Source of the DNA: a virus | Reading direction: 5' to 3' (one strand) | DNA: 43,373 nucleotides | Virus record (IMG/VR): IMGVR_UViG_3300033047_000004 | Coordinates: 1-43,373 of that record | Shown: piece by piece, positions 22,979 to 29,363 of the stretch | Layout: each line of letters begins with the position of its first letter | Position numbering within the stretch: position 1 is the first letter of the stretch | Program-made: the position numbers and the translations under genes | Notes under the pieces: model-generated | Database searches by the model: none | Told to the model about the DNA's origin: nothing | The model's input: the letters and a program-made list of their open reading frames with translations, nothing else

Positions 22979-23173
22979 TTATCGTTGTGGTCTGGGTGAA
23001 AAAAGAGGACGGTACTCAAAAGTCTTAGGAAGCCCATAACCGGGGTCAGTCACCTGTGTCCTGAGGGTATCCTCAAGCCAGATCATGTGACCCCACACAT
23101 CCGTCACTGGGTGCCATGCAAGCCACCTATGTGGCTTGGTGAGATCCTGGGTTGGCGTTGGTTTCCATCTCAT
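22979..23173 (-). CDS. Hypothetical early protein
   Basis: 64 residues (MRWKPTPTQDLTKPHRWLAW), Trp- and Pro-rich. The start overlaps the preceding gene by 47 bp in another frame; a later start is possible but none is better. Not recognised. Confidence 0.55.
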   Translation of the reverse strand: MRWKPTPTQDLTKPHRWLAWHPVTDVWGHMIWLEDTLRTQVTDPGYGLPKTFEYRPLFSPRPQR

Positions 23174-23333
23174 AATGTTCGTCTATCTCCTCTTTCATTT
23201 CGATGTCCAGATAAGTGTTCATCCGGTGCTTGGATGTACGTTGGTGTTCCTTGCGGTTCTTGGGGGATGGGCCGCAACAGATGCAGCGTAATCCCCCAGG
23301 ACCGTAGTCACTTAGGGCTGTGATTAGTTTCAT
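23127..23333 (-). CDS. Cys-containing early phage protein
   Basis: 68 residues. The pattern ALSDYGPGGLRCICCGPSPK with following basic KNRKEHQRTSKHRMN is found in short proteins of many phages (GPGGL.C.CCGP). A role in nucleic-acid binding is plausible, but function is unknown. The ATG overlaps the stop of the preceding gene (AAATGA), indicating coupling. Confidence 0.72.
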   Translation of the reverse strand: MKLITALSDYGPGGLRCICCGPSPKNRKEHQRTSKHRMNTYLDIEMKEEIDEHYEMETNANPGSHQAT

Positions 23334-23605
23334 TTGGTTGGATGCTCCTCTATGTATTGTAACAGGAGACCCATAGGGGTGGCTGCGTCCGTCCAGAAGG
23401 GGGTGGTTGTGCGTTGGTGTTTGAACACAAACAGCATCCCTCCCCGCTTGAGATCAGGGCTGTGGACGATCTGGAATAAAATTGATGGGTCAGGCCACAC
23501 TCTAGGCTCATGCCCTGTGTAGGCCATCCACATGCCCCCACCACCTATACCGGCAATGAGGTCTGGGTGGACATCTTCAATCATTAGGTCGTGCATACTC
23601 ATCAT
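23330..23605 (-). CDS. Hypothetical early protein
   Basis: 91 residues from ATG 23605, preceded by AAGGAGGACCAT, an excellent ribosome site. Gly/Met/Trp-rich central part (LIAGIGGGGMWMAYTGHEPR), then LKRGGMLFVFKHQRTT and a helical end. Not recognised; the upstream frame extension to 23662 overlaps the small membrane gene and is unlikely. Confidence 0.65.
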   Translation of the reverse strand: MMSMHDLMIEDVHPDLIAGIGGGGMWMAYTGHEPRVWPDPSILFQIVHSPDLKRGGMLFVFKHQRTTTPFWTDAATPMGLLLQYIEEHPTK

Positions 23606-23624
23606 ATGGTCCTCCTTCAGGGGT

Positions 23625-23738
23625 TCACATAGATAACATGATGAATACCATGCCATAGCCAAAGGCCACTATGGCCCCGGCGTAGAGCACCGCAGCAACT
23701 AGCTTGAGCGCCCTACCCTTCTGTTCAGTTGTGTACAT
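23625..23738 (-). CDS. 37-residue single-pass membrane peptide
   Basis: ATG 23738 (MYTTEQKGRALKLVAAVLYA). A short basic N-terminus is followed by one hydrophobic helix of about 23 residues with a Gly-rich face (GAIVAFGYGMVFIMLSM). The ATG lies 4 bp after the integrase stop on the same strand. Membrane-active early peptides occur in many phages; role unknown. Confidence 0.6.
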   Translation of the reverse strand: MYTTEQKGRALKLVAAVLYAGAIVAFGYGMVFIMLSM

Positions 23739-23741
23739 AAA

Positions 23742-24749
23742 TCATATGATCCTTCCTCGTTGGTTGAGTGCATCTGCCGCACCCTTAAGGATATCAGGGG
23801 CAAGGTGCGAGTACCTCATGGTCGTGTTGATGTTCTTGTGGCCCATCCACTTCATCACCTCTGCCAGGGGGACACCAGCAGACACAAGTCGTGTGCAACA
23901 GGTGTGGCGCAGCATGTGAGGCACGAACTGCTTGTCATCATCTGGTACTTTCAGGTGATCCTTGAGTTTTCTCCAGTGACCCCTAAAGACATTCTCTGTT
24001 ATGGAGGTGAATGGCTGGTTGTCGTTGGTACTCTTTGAGACCACCTGCCACGCCTCAGATGCCTGAGGTATGAGAGGTACCCGGCGATCCATGCGGTTTT
24101 TGGTGAACATAAACAGAGCATGGTTGTCGACCACGTTCTCCCTCTTCAGCTTACGGGCTTCGCCAGTACGACAACCGGTGTACAGTAAGAAGTTGAACAA
24201 GGCTTCATCCTTGGCCAGACCACAATGGCGAAACCAGCGGATTGCTCGTTCTTCCTCGTTATCAGTAAGCACACGGGTACGCCCCTCACCTTCCTTGAGG
24301 CGCTCAATCAGGGGCAATGTATCCAAGATATCTTGACTAACTGCTTCCTTTAGCAACACCGATAACGTAGAGAGTTTCCGATTAATTGTACCGTTCGACA
24401 TGCAATCTTCCTGCATCCTGGCAATCATGTCCCAGATGAAGTGCTTGTCGATGTTGGGTATGCTCATGTCAGATGGTATGTATCCACGTTCCATGAGGAC
24501 ATCACAATTGAGGCGAGGTGCTTCGGGGGCTTTGGAGTGACCCCAGAGCTTGTTGAACACCTGATCCACAAATGGGCCAAATGTCATATTGACACCACCC
24601 ATGGGTCTGTAGGATTTCTGGGAGATATCATTGAGGCGTATGAATGCTTCAGCCTCCTTGAGAGACTTGAAGGACTTGCGGCGGCGCTTGCCAAGGGATG
24701 ACACTACATCAGCTTGGTAACTCATGCCTCGTCTTCTGATCTGGGTCAT
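23742..24749 (-). CDS. int: Tyrosine recombinase / integrase
   Basis: 335 residues. N-terminal AP2-like arm-binding start (RRGMSYQADVVSSLGKRRRK SFKSLKEAEAF, split), SAM-like core-binding domain, then the catalytic domain: Arg I in LLYTGCRTGEARKLKRENV, Lys in the beta-hairpin FMFTKNRMDRR, HxxR in FVPHMLRHTCCTRL, His in MKWMGHKN, and nucleophile Tyr in TTMRYSHLAP. All catalytic residues appear intact. Integrase-bearing T7-like phages are known among marine groups, where tRNA genes are typical att sites. An attP core could not be identified by eye. The 37-residue membrane gene follows; the HTH gene precedes. Confidence 0.95.
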   Translation of the reverse strand: MTQIRRRGMSYQADVVSSLGKRRRKSFKSLKEAEAFIRLNDISQKSYRPMGGVNMTFGPFVDQVFNKLWGHSKAPEAPRLNCDVLMERGYIPSDMSIPNIDKHFIWDMIARMQEDCMSNGTINRKLSTLSVLLKEAVSQDILDTLPLIERLKEGEGRTRVLTDNEEERAIRWFRHCGLAKDEALFNFLLYTGCRTGEARKLKRENVVDNHALFMFTKNRMDRRVPLIPQASEAWQVVSKSTNDNQPFTSITENVFRGHWRKLKDHLKVPDDDKQFVPHMLRHTCCTRLVSAGVPLAEVMKWMGHKNINTTMRYSHLAPDILKGAADALNQRGRII

Positions 24750-24764
24750 GATGATGTCAATCTC

Positions 24765-25091
24765 CTAGCATTTGGTTGATGAAAGCCTTACCGGCTGGGT
24801 CAAGGTCAGGCGGCGAAGGCGGCGGTCGTGTGAGTGGAAGTCAATCTTGACGTACTCAAAGGCTCCAGTCATGTCGCGTGTGCCGGTGGCCCAGTAGCTG
24901 ATGTTACGGGATGCGGTACCAGACTGGAGACCCATTTTTGCTCCGATGTCGTTGACGGACACCTCAATACCCTTCTCATCGGCCATCGCAATTTCGAGCA
25001 AGCACAACACGGTGCTGATCTGCATCTTTGTGTCTAGAGTTGAGAAAAAGTGGTTGTGGCGAATTAAAGTACGCAGTTTGGTGGCGTCCAT
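24765..25091 (-). CDS. Winged-helix transcriptional regulator (MarR-like)
   Basis: 108 residues. The helical start TKMQISTVLCLLEIAMADEK is followed by a recognition-helix region VNDIGAKMGLQSGTASRNIS and a beta wing HSHDRRLRRLTLT, i.e. a MarR/IclR-type winged helix. Its place directly upstream of the integrase suggests a lysogeny regulator or directionality factor. A perfect 14-bp palindrome lies 26 bp upstream of its start and could be its operator. No dimerisation extension is evident beyond the first helix. Confidence 0.78.
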   Translation of the reverse strand: MDATKLRTLIRHNHFFSTLDTKMQISTVLCLLEIAMADEKGIEVSVNDIGAKMGLQSGTASRNISYWATGTRDMTGAFEYVKIDFHSHDRRLRRLTLTQPVRLSSTKC

Positions 25092-25116
25092 AGTAGTTAT
25101 CTCCCCAGTTGGCTGT

Positions 25117-25130
25117 CTACGATATCGTAG
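25117..25130. promoter_or_regulatory. Perfect 14-bp palindrome, candidate operator
   Basis: CTACGATATCGTAG reads identically on both strands and lies 26 bp upstream of the winged-helix regulator. Length and position suit autoregulation by a dimeric regulator. Half-site CTACGATA also occurs at 21711-21718, upstream of the RNAP gene. Confidence 0.5.
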
Positions 25131-25221
25131 TCCAGCAATTTTATAAGACGTTTCTTTTACTTACGCAACAGGAACAGACGCAGAACACATACTATTTCTA
25201 GAATATAGCGGGTTGCCTATA

Positions 25222-25401
25222 TTACTCCTTTGCTTCTATGGTTTCTAAGATCTCAACATCAAAATCTTCAGCAGTGGGTATTTCATCATTGTCTAGGATT
25301 GTTAGGCCCATCATACACGCATCCCAATCTGACTGAACGTCGATCAGTTTGGTGGATATTGTGCGGCCTTCTGTGTTTGTGAATGTAAGCTTGAATGTCA
25401 T
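25222..25401 (-). CDS. Small early protein, paralogue B
   Basis: 59 residues from ATG 25401 (MTFKLTFTNTEGRTISTKLI). Beta-strand-like N-terminus, then QSDWDACMMGLTILDNDEIP, then an acidic tail with DFDVEILETIEAKE. The same architecture occurs at 21786-22019 (DWDACM.GL..LDN.EI and DFDV), so the phage carries two copies of an unrecognised family. No strong ribosome site. Located between a winged-helix regulator and the 150-residue early gene. Confidence 0.65.
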   Translation of the reverse strand: MTFKLTFTNTEGRTISTKLIDVQSDWDACMMGLTILDNDEIPTAEDFDVEILETIEAKE

Positions 25402-25503
25402 ATAGTGTGTTTAATCCTATCAGTGCTATTGTTAGTCTTTGCAAACGTTTTCAATGTATCGGATTTACATCCAATTACCTCCCCCTGTTAGGTTACAAAA
25501 CCT

Positions 25504-25538
25504 ATACCAAACAGGGTTAAAATTGCTGTTTTTGGTAT
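25504..25538 (-). terminator. Hairpin after the 150-residue early gene
   Basis: ATACCAAACAG (25504-25514) pairs with CTGTTTTTGGTAT (25526-25538), with a two-base bulge and an 11-nt loop. It starts immediately after the stop codon at 25539. On the minus strand it is followed by AGGTTTTG instead of a long T tract, so termination may be partial. The following non-coding stretch to paralogue B (about 100 bp) contains GGGGGAGG without a matching gene. Confidence 0.45.
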
Positions 25539-25991
25539 TTATTTTGGCCTTTCAGGGTATTTAGACAAAGGTTTCCAGTAGCGGTCGGTGGTGCTTTCAC
25601 CATCTAGGTTGGACTGGAGGATCTGGCCGATGTCTTGCGGGGTTGCATCGGTGTCGTCGTTGAGCATGGCGAGGCGGAGTGGTCTTTGACCCTCAGTGGC
25701 TGGGTCAGACACACCATCGTCGCTGAACAGCCCAAGGCGGTTGACTATTGTGGCTGGTGCGTAAACTACCGCACGATCAATGTAGCGCACCTTGTCATAA
25801 CCATCAGTGTATCGGGTCTCAGGTACCAGGGCGTGACACATGTGGCCCAGGCAGCAACGTGCGTTGGGGTCAGATTGGCTTTCAAGACCCCCGGTGTGCT
25901 TCAGGGACGCTGAGTTCATGAGTTGCGCTATGATGGCCTTGCGGTCGCGCAGGACATCCTCGCGGTAGATGGTGATGGTTGGGTTGATCAT
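25539..25991 (-). CDS. Early protein with CCLGxxC motif
   Basis: 150 residues. N-terminal helix with LRDRKAIIAQLMNSASLKHT, then ARCCLGHMCHALV, a motif typical of a phage family (…GYCCLGVLCD…) with unknown function and a possible zinc or structural Cys site. The C-terminal RPLRLAMLNDDTDATPQDIG is also typical (LxxLND...F.EIA). Start overlaps the stop of the preceding gene (ATGA). The neighbouring 140-residue gene has a comparable CxxG layout, so the pair may be distant relatives. Confidence 0.75.
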   Translation of the reverse strand: MINPTITIYREDVLRDRKAIIAQLMNSASLKHTGGLESQSDPNARCCLGHMCHALVPETRYTDGYDKVRYIDRAVVYAPATIVNRLGLFSDDGVSDPATEGQRPLRLAMLNDDTDATPQDIGQILQSNLDGESTTDRYWKPLSKYPERPK

Positions 25992-26410
25992 GATTGGGTG
26001 TGTTCCTTCCAGACGACTTCGCCGGTTTCGGCAAAATTGGTGAGCATGTTGATGGCACCATCCTTGGTGTATGGGTGGTCCTTGTTGGCGTACCCAAAAG
26101 GAAAGTACATTTCGTCCCAGTCTTCCTCATCGTTTATGCCCAGCCATTCGGCTGCGTCATAATCATTGGACAGACCATAAAACAGGCCTGAGGCATCATC
26201 ATCCTCCACAAATTTCAGGTAGTTGGCCCAGCCGCAAATGCACGATGGTGTACCGCAACCTAGCTCCTTATTCTTGCGGATCTGTTCAGGGCCATTGGTT
26301 CCAAGGTGACCATCATCGTTGTCGTAGTTGGCCATGCTGAAGTGGGCATCCTCTGCTTTGATGGCAGTGATCAGGCGGTTGATGTTGGGGACGTTGGGTT
26401 CGTTGGTCAT
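25988..26410 (-). CDS. Early protein with Cys motif (GTPSCICGWA)
   Basis: 140 residues. N-terminal helix NRLITAIKAEDAHFSMANYD, the motif CGTPSCICGWANYL (typically CGT..CIAGWA in relatives), then ASGLFYGLSNDYDAAEWLGI, ending acidic. This is a recurring phage/bacterial small-protein family without assigned function. Co-translated with the CCLGxxC gene through an ATGA overlap. Confidence 0.75.
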   Translation of the reverse strand: MTNEPNVPNINRLITAIKAEDAHFSMANYDNDDGHLGTNGPEQIRKNKELGCGTPSCICGWANYLKFVEDDDASGLFYGLSNDYDAAEWLGINDEEDWDEMYFPFGYANKDHPYTKDGAINMLTNFAETGEVVWKEHTQS

Positions 26411-26444
26411 AGTGGTGTTCTCCGGTGGGTTGGTGGTTGGTGGC

Positions 26445-26711
26445 TTAGGCCTCGCTGCCTATGCGGATGATGGTGTGGTATCCGACCGGCTCAAGACCGA
26501 TGGTTGACCAGTTGTTGGCCATGGCCTCACGGGCATCGTAATGGGCCTCAGGTGGCTCGATGAATATGGCGGTGACTGGTGCTGCCTCAGGGTGCATTGA
26601 TGCGCCGTGAAGGGTGGCAAATATGTTGGCATCAGGGAAGCTGGCAGGGATGTCAGCGAGGTGCCATAAGTACTCGATTGAACCGTCATGCGGTTGGACA
26701 ATATAGACCAT
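26445..26711 (-). CDS. Hypothetical early protein
   Basis: 88 residues from ATG 26711, with GGAG nine bases upstream; the frame extends to 26762 but without a ribosome site. Begins MVYIVQPHDGSIEYLWHLAD, continues with HGASMHPEAAPVTAIFIEPP and a C-terminal VGYHTIIRIGSEA. Alternating strands suggest an alpha/beta domain. Not recognised. Confidence 0.62.
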   Translation of the reverse strand: MVYIVQPHDGSIEYLWHLADIPASFPDANIFATLHGASMHPEAAPVTAIFIEPPEAHYDAREAMANNWSTIGLEPVGYHTIIRIGSEA

Positions 26712-26805
26712 AATATAGGTGCTCCAGCGGTATAGGTTGCTTGTGAGACCATGCAGGACCACCGGATTAATTGGTGTTTCTGCATGGGCTGCGATAACGT
26801 AGGGT

Positions 26806-27204
26806 TTAGGTCAAAGCTTTGGCCTCAAAAGCGTTCTTGTGGCCAGCTGTGCCATGGACAATTATCGCGATATTACACTTGGCTTTTGAACCAAGACCAC
26901 CGCATGCTTTGCAATCGGCACACTGGACCTTTTGACCGGCTTCTTTACTGGCAGGGCAAACAACCTCACCCTTGAGTAATTCACTTGTTTCACTGCGAAC
27001 CCAAAACGTTCTAAAGCCCAACAGTTTGGCGTGGATTGCATTGGCTTCACTGTCGCAACTGGCCATACAAAAGGATGCCAATTCTGGAAAGTCACGCCAT
27101 TGGTGAGTGTAACCGTTAAAGCCGGTTGCGTTGGTTAACAGGGCTTGCCAAACGTGGACCGGCACAGCCGCAGGATCACCATAAGATCCGACACGAATAA
27201 ACAG
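26806..27204 (-). pseudogene. 3' half of a conserved phage gene split by insertion
   Basis: In-frame from about 27204 to TAA 26806: [20 protein letters not shown], then GYTHQWRDFPELASFCMASC and the Cys-rich VCPASKEAGQKVQCADCKAC with CNIAIIVHG. This is the C-terminal part of a well-known phage family whose N-terminal part lies at 27617-27951. In intact relatives the KRGNY and [12 protein letters not shown] segments are a short distance apart in one protein; here about 0.4 kb of opposite-strand bacterial sequence separates them. A GTG at 27165 could still start a shortened product, so residual function cannot be excluded. Confidence 0.85.
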
Positions 27205-27617
27205 GTCACTGCTTAAGCGTGGTTACTATGGTATATATCACTACATGAGTGAAAAGCATCTGCACCGTTATGTGAATGAATTTTCATTTCGCCACAATAC
27301 AGCACAAGTCGGCACCATGCGTTTCATTGATATGACAATTAAGCGGATGGGCAACAAACGCCTTACTTATAAGGAATTAATCAATGCCTAAAGACGATAA
27401 AGCAATCGTTCCTATAGACGCCAATTTTGAAGATGTGGCTAGAAAAATGGTAACTCCGGCACCCTCAAATTCTAGCAAAACTGCTAGTTCTGGCAAGGAT
27501 ATTTCATTGCCTCCGGCACCCTCTAAACAGTTAGTGCTAGATCTTGGAATTGAAGTCGAAAAAAACATTGGCGGTATAGAGATGGGAGTGCTTCAAAACG
27601 GCCTAGTGCGGCAAGAT
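27205..27617 (+). mobile_element. Bacterial DNA insertion (IS1595/ISXO2-type remnant)
   Basis: About 410 bp in plus orientation that carries the last 61 codons of a DDE transposase overlapping the start of a second gene, inserted in a minus-strand phage gene. Both bacterial genes are cut at the edges (5' of transposase, 3' of the partner). No obvious terminal inverted repeats; a 4-base GAAT occurs near both edges but rejoining there does not restore the phage frame, so this is insertion plus deletion rather than clean transposition. Edges are estimated to within about 10 bp. Confidence 0.75.
27206..27391 (+). pseudogene. C-terminal fragment of IS1595-family (ISXO2-like) transposase
   Basis: Frame [20 protein letters not shown] followed by [12 protein letters not shown] and ending [11 protein letters not shown]. 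This is the standard end of ISXO2-like DDE transposases (FWSLLKRG.YG.YH..S..HL.RY..EF.FR.N); the FW before SLLKRG is lost at the junction (codons read N-R-S-L-L). The catalytic DDE residues lie upstream in the family and are absent, so the fragment is inactive. Its stop overlaps the start of the next plus-strand ORF (ATGCCTAA). Confidence 0.88.
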
Positions 27618-27620
27618 TAG
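27384..27620 (+). pseudogene. 5' fragment of a P63C-like bacterial gene
   Basis: [20 protein letters not shown], then a Pro/Ser linker and KQLVLDLGIEVEKNIGGIEM GVLQNG (split here), followed by VRQD and stop at the junction. The start and the GIEMGVLQNG segment recall proteins with a P63C domain found in proteobacteria, where the text would continue for several hundred residues. Overlap with the transposase stop implies that the two genes formed an operon in the donor, possibly an IS with a passenger gene. Family call is moderate; truncation is clear because the open frame dies exactly where phage sequence resumes. Confidence 0.6.
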
Positions 27621-27951
27621 AATTGACGGTGGTGCCATAGTTGCCGCGCTTGTAGGTCTCGTATACATTGCGCGGTGCTTGCCACACTGCGACATAGCAA
27701 GGCCGTTTGACGTTGCGACCATTGACGATAACGCCACGGTGTGGACAATCACCACAGATTGATTTGTCTTCGCCACTATGTATTGCGTCGACTGGTTTGA
27801 TGTCGTCGCGCATAATCCATGTTTGTATCATGGCACCGGTTTTGGTGTTGGTTGAACCCTTTGCAAAGCCGGTGGCAATGCAGACAATTGGCTGGCCATC
27901 GAGCATTGATGGACCACGATAAATGATGAAACCGTTGGGTGCTTTTGTCAT
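27617..27951 (-). pseudogene. 5' half of the split phage gene
   Basis: From ATG 27951 (MTKAPNGFIIYRGPSMLDGQ): PIVCIATGFAKGSTNTKTGA, MIQTWIMRDDIKPVDAIHSG, SICGDCPHRG, RPCYVAVWQAPRNVYETYKR and GNYGTTVNS, then the frame passes into antisense of the insertion and stops at 27523. The text is a widespread conserved phage protein (family of unknown function with FAKGS.N.KTG and CGDCPHRG). With the C-terminal half at 26806-27204 it would form a protein of about 240-260 residues. Confidence 0.85.
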
Positions 27952-27974
27952 TGTGGTGGTATCCTTTGGGTGAA

Positions 27975-28196
27975 TTAATAGCAACACTGATAAACGACCA
28001 AAGCCCCGACCTTGCATCTCGTAGGGCAGAATATGCCCCGCAATGGTCGGCCCGGTGATCCGCACCTTTTACCCATCAACTTGTGGACCCTCAAAGGGAG
28101 TGCGGCGGTTGCCTTGGTGCGCTTATCAGTGGCGCTATGTGTCTTGGTGTCGTTGTTTTTGTTTGTGACTAAATATCTAATATGCTTTGTTATCAT
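27975..28196 (-). CDS. Doubtful basic ORF
   Basis: A 73-codon ATG frame (MITKHIRYLVTNKNNDTKTH), basic and Cys-containing toward its end. Its start codon lies within the sigma70-like promoter at 28174-28202, which argues against it, and no ribosome site is visible. It is the only plausible coding content between the split gene and the promoter. Plus-strand frames in the same stretch look like noise. Confidence 0.25.
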   Translation of the reverse strand: MITKHIRYLVTNKNNDTKTHSATDKRTKATAALPLRVHKLMGKRCGSPGRPLRGIFCPTRCKVGALVVYQCCY

Positions 28197-28253
28197 AGTC
28201 AACAAGAAAATACTGTTATTAGTGTACTTTATTGTTAACGTGTTGAAATACAA
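28174..28253 (-). promoter_or_regulatory. Sigma70-like early promoters (candidate)
   Basis: In an AT-rich patch two minus-strand pairs can be read: TTGACT (28202-28197), 17-nt spacer, TAGATA (28179-28174); and TTGTAT (28253-28248), 16-nt spacer, TAAAGT (28231-28226). They face the early genes and lie near the presumed left genome end, where T7 has its host promoters A1-A3. Candidate status only. Confidence 0.5.
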
Positions 28254-28356
28254 CGAAACATTTTTATGTTATTGGAGGTGTTTTATGTGTTCTTTGCGTT
28301 ATCTTGGGGATAACTTAGGGACACCAGAGGAGACTATATGGTGCTAAGTGACGGTA

Positions 28357-28674
28357 TCAACTGCCCTTTGGTGGCATTTTTAGGTCAAGCCCACGTATCA
28401 TGAAGTCTTTCCACACCATACGTTTATACTCAATCCCAGTGTCACTATAATAGACACTGACATATTCATAGGCCACACACTTAACCCGGTCGGTATTGCC
28501 ACGCCCGGTAAAATAGGCATTCCATCTTGTGGCATACAGACCACAAAACTTAGCCATAAGTTGTTCATGTGTTGTTATTGCTGACTGTGCGCTGGCTGTG
28601 GTTTGGTAATATTGTTGTTGTGTGGTGAATAATAATGCACCAACGACACCAACTAATAGGATTGCTTTGATCAT
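28357..28674 (-). CDS. Small exported or membrane-anchored protein
   Basis: 105 residues (MIKAILLVGVVGALLFTTQQ). A hydrophobic N-terminal helix at residues 2-17 acts as signal or anchor. The rest is soluble with two Cys (KFCGLYATRW and RVKCVAYEYV), which could form a disulfide in the periplasm. It is the first gene after the presumed genome end, upstream of the sigma70-like sites. Superinfection exclusion or envelope function is a possibility from position and topology only. No family recognised. Confidence 0.6.
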   Translation of the reverse strand: MIKAILLVGVVGALLFTTQQQYYQTTASAQSAITTHEQLMAKFCGLYATRWNAYFTGRGNTDRVKCVAYEYVSVYYSDTGIEYKRMVWKDFMIRGLDLKMPPKGS

Positions 28675-29314
28675 AGTGATCCATTGTATACAGTGTGCTT
28701 GGTGGTATCACAAGGATGACATTAGGTTCTTTGGGTTAACATCGGAAAATGTGGGATCAAACACAAGGTTACCTTTAGTAACTAAGGTGCTATCAATTGT
28801 CCATCAATGCGCTTAATAAGTACCGTCACCACCACGCAATAGCCTTGTCATCTAGTGATAACTGGCAGATAACATAGAGTTATCATGATATTGTGACAGA
28901 TAGTGTGCCATCTGCCCTAGTTTTGGTGGTATAGGATCAATTTCGTGCCACGCTGGGAGGCCATGGGGGAAACATGAGATTGAGTATACGTATTCACCCT
29001 CACACATTTTTCTATAAAATAGTCACCACCTGGAAGTATACGGGAATTGGTTATAGTGGGTTAGACTTTGCTATAGATTATACGGACTACCGCATATTAG
29101 GGGTATATCCTGGGTAGTAGTATTAGGGACTACACGTAGGGTGTCACACTGCACCAAGATAGGGTGTCCCCTCGGAGACACCTGGAGAGAACAGCAGGTG
29201 TAACGAGGGGATCCCTATGTTACCTCAGGGAGATATCTTAGAGGTAAACTAAAGTGGTCTCTGATACCCACCAACTAGGCACCAATATCGTTTATCTTAT
29301 ATATAACTGGACGC
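28675..29314. other. Non-coding genome-end region
   Basis: About 640 bp with no credible gene on either strand (a 64-codon plus-strand frame at 28622-28816 looks spurious). Contents seen: nested inverted repeats at 28856-28916; a TATAAT-type box on the minus strand near 29080; a GGTGTC/GACACC hairpin near 29163-29181; a GTAAC/GTTAC pair near 29198-29223; and AT-rich TTATATATAAGATAAA just downstream of the promoter motif. In T7-like genomes the terminal repeat and concatemer junction lie between the large terminase and the first early gene, i.e. here; in a circular assembly the repeat would appear once. Confidence 0.6.
28856..28916. repeat. Nested inverted repeats in genome-end region
   Basis: TGATAAC (28856-28862) pairs with GTTATCA (28879-28885), and GGCAGAT (28864-28870) pairs with ATCTGCC (28910-28916). 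The two dyads interleave and cannot both form fully in one strand. GATAAC is also repeated directly at 28868-28873. Protein-binding sites (integrase arms, terminase or replication) are possible. Confidence 0.5.
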
Positions 29315-29339
29315 TGGCTTATGTAGTATGCAGTCATAA
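29315..29339 (-). promoter_or_regulatory. Candidate phage RNAP promoter at genome end
   Basis: Identical over 25 nt to the copy at 9955-9979 (core TTATGACTGCATACTACATA on the minus strand). It starts 25 bp after the large terminase stop and points into the non-coding genome-end region and early genes. T7 also carries a promoter (phiOL or phiOR) near each genome end, some linked to replication starts. Confidence 0.6.
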
Positions 29340-29363
29340 CTATTAGGGTGAGAAAACCCCCGG

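Noticed and set aside
23600-25540. attP core next to the integrase
   Set aside because: No tRNA-like 3' end or long direct repeat could be recognised around the integrase; cannot be called without a host sequence.
26459-26785. 108-codon minus-strand ORF overlapping the 88-residue early gene
   Set aside because: Ser/Thr/Pro-rich shadow translation; the overlapping frame has a GGAG ribosome site and normal composition.
28012-28347. Plus-strand 111-codon ORF, and a short ORF at 28284-28347 with TTGGAGG before its ATG
   Set aside because: Low-complexity hydrophobic translation in an AT-rich promoter region; the short ORF has a good ribosome site but only 20 residues and no plus-strand neighbours.
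5134-29057. CACTATA strings in non-coding sites (5134, 22195, 25390, 29050) as T7-like promoters
   Set aside because: Flanking bases are not conserved between them, and the heptamer is expected several times by chance in 43 kb.
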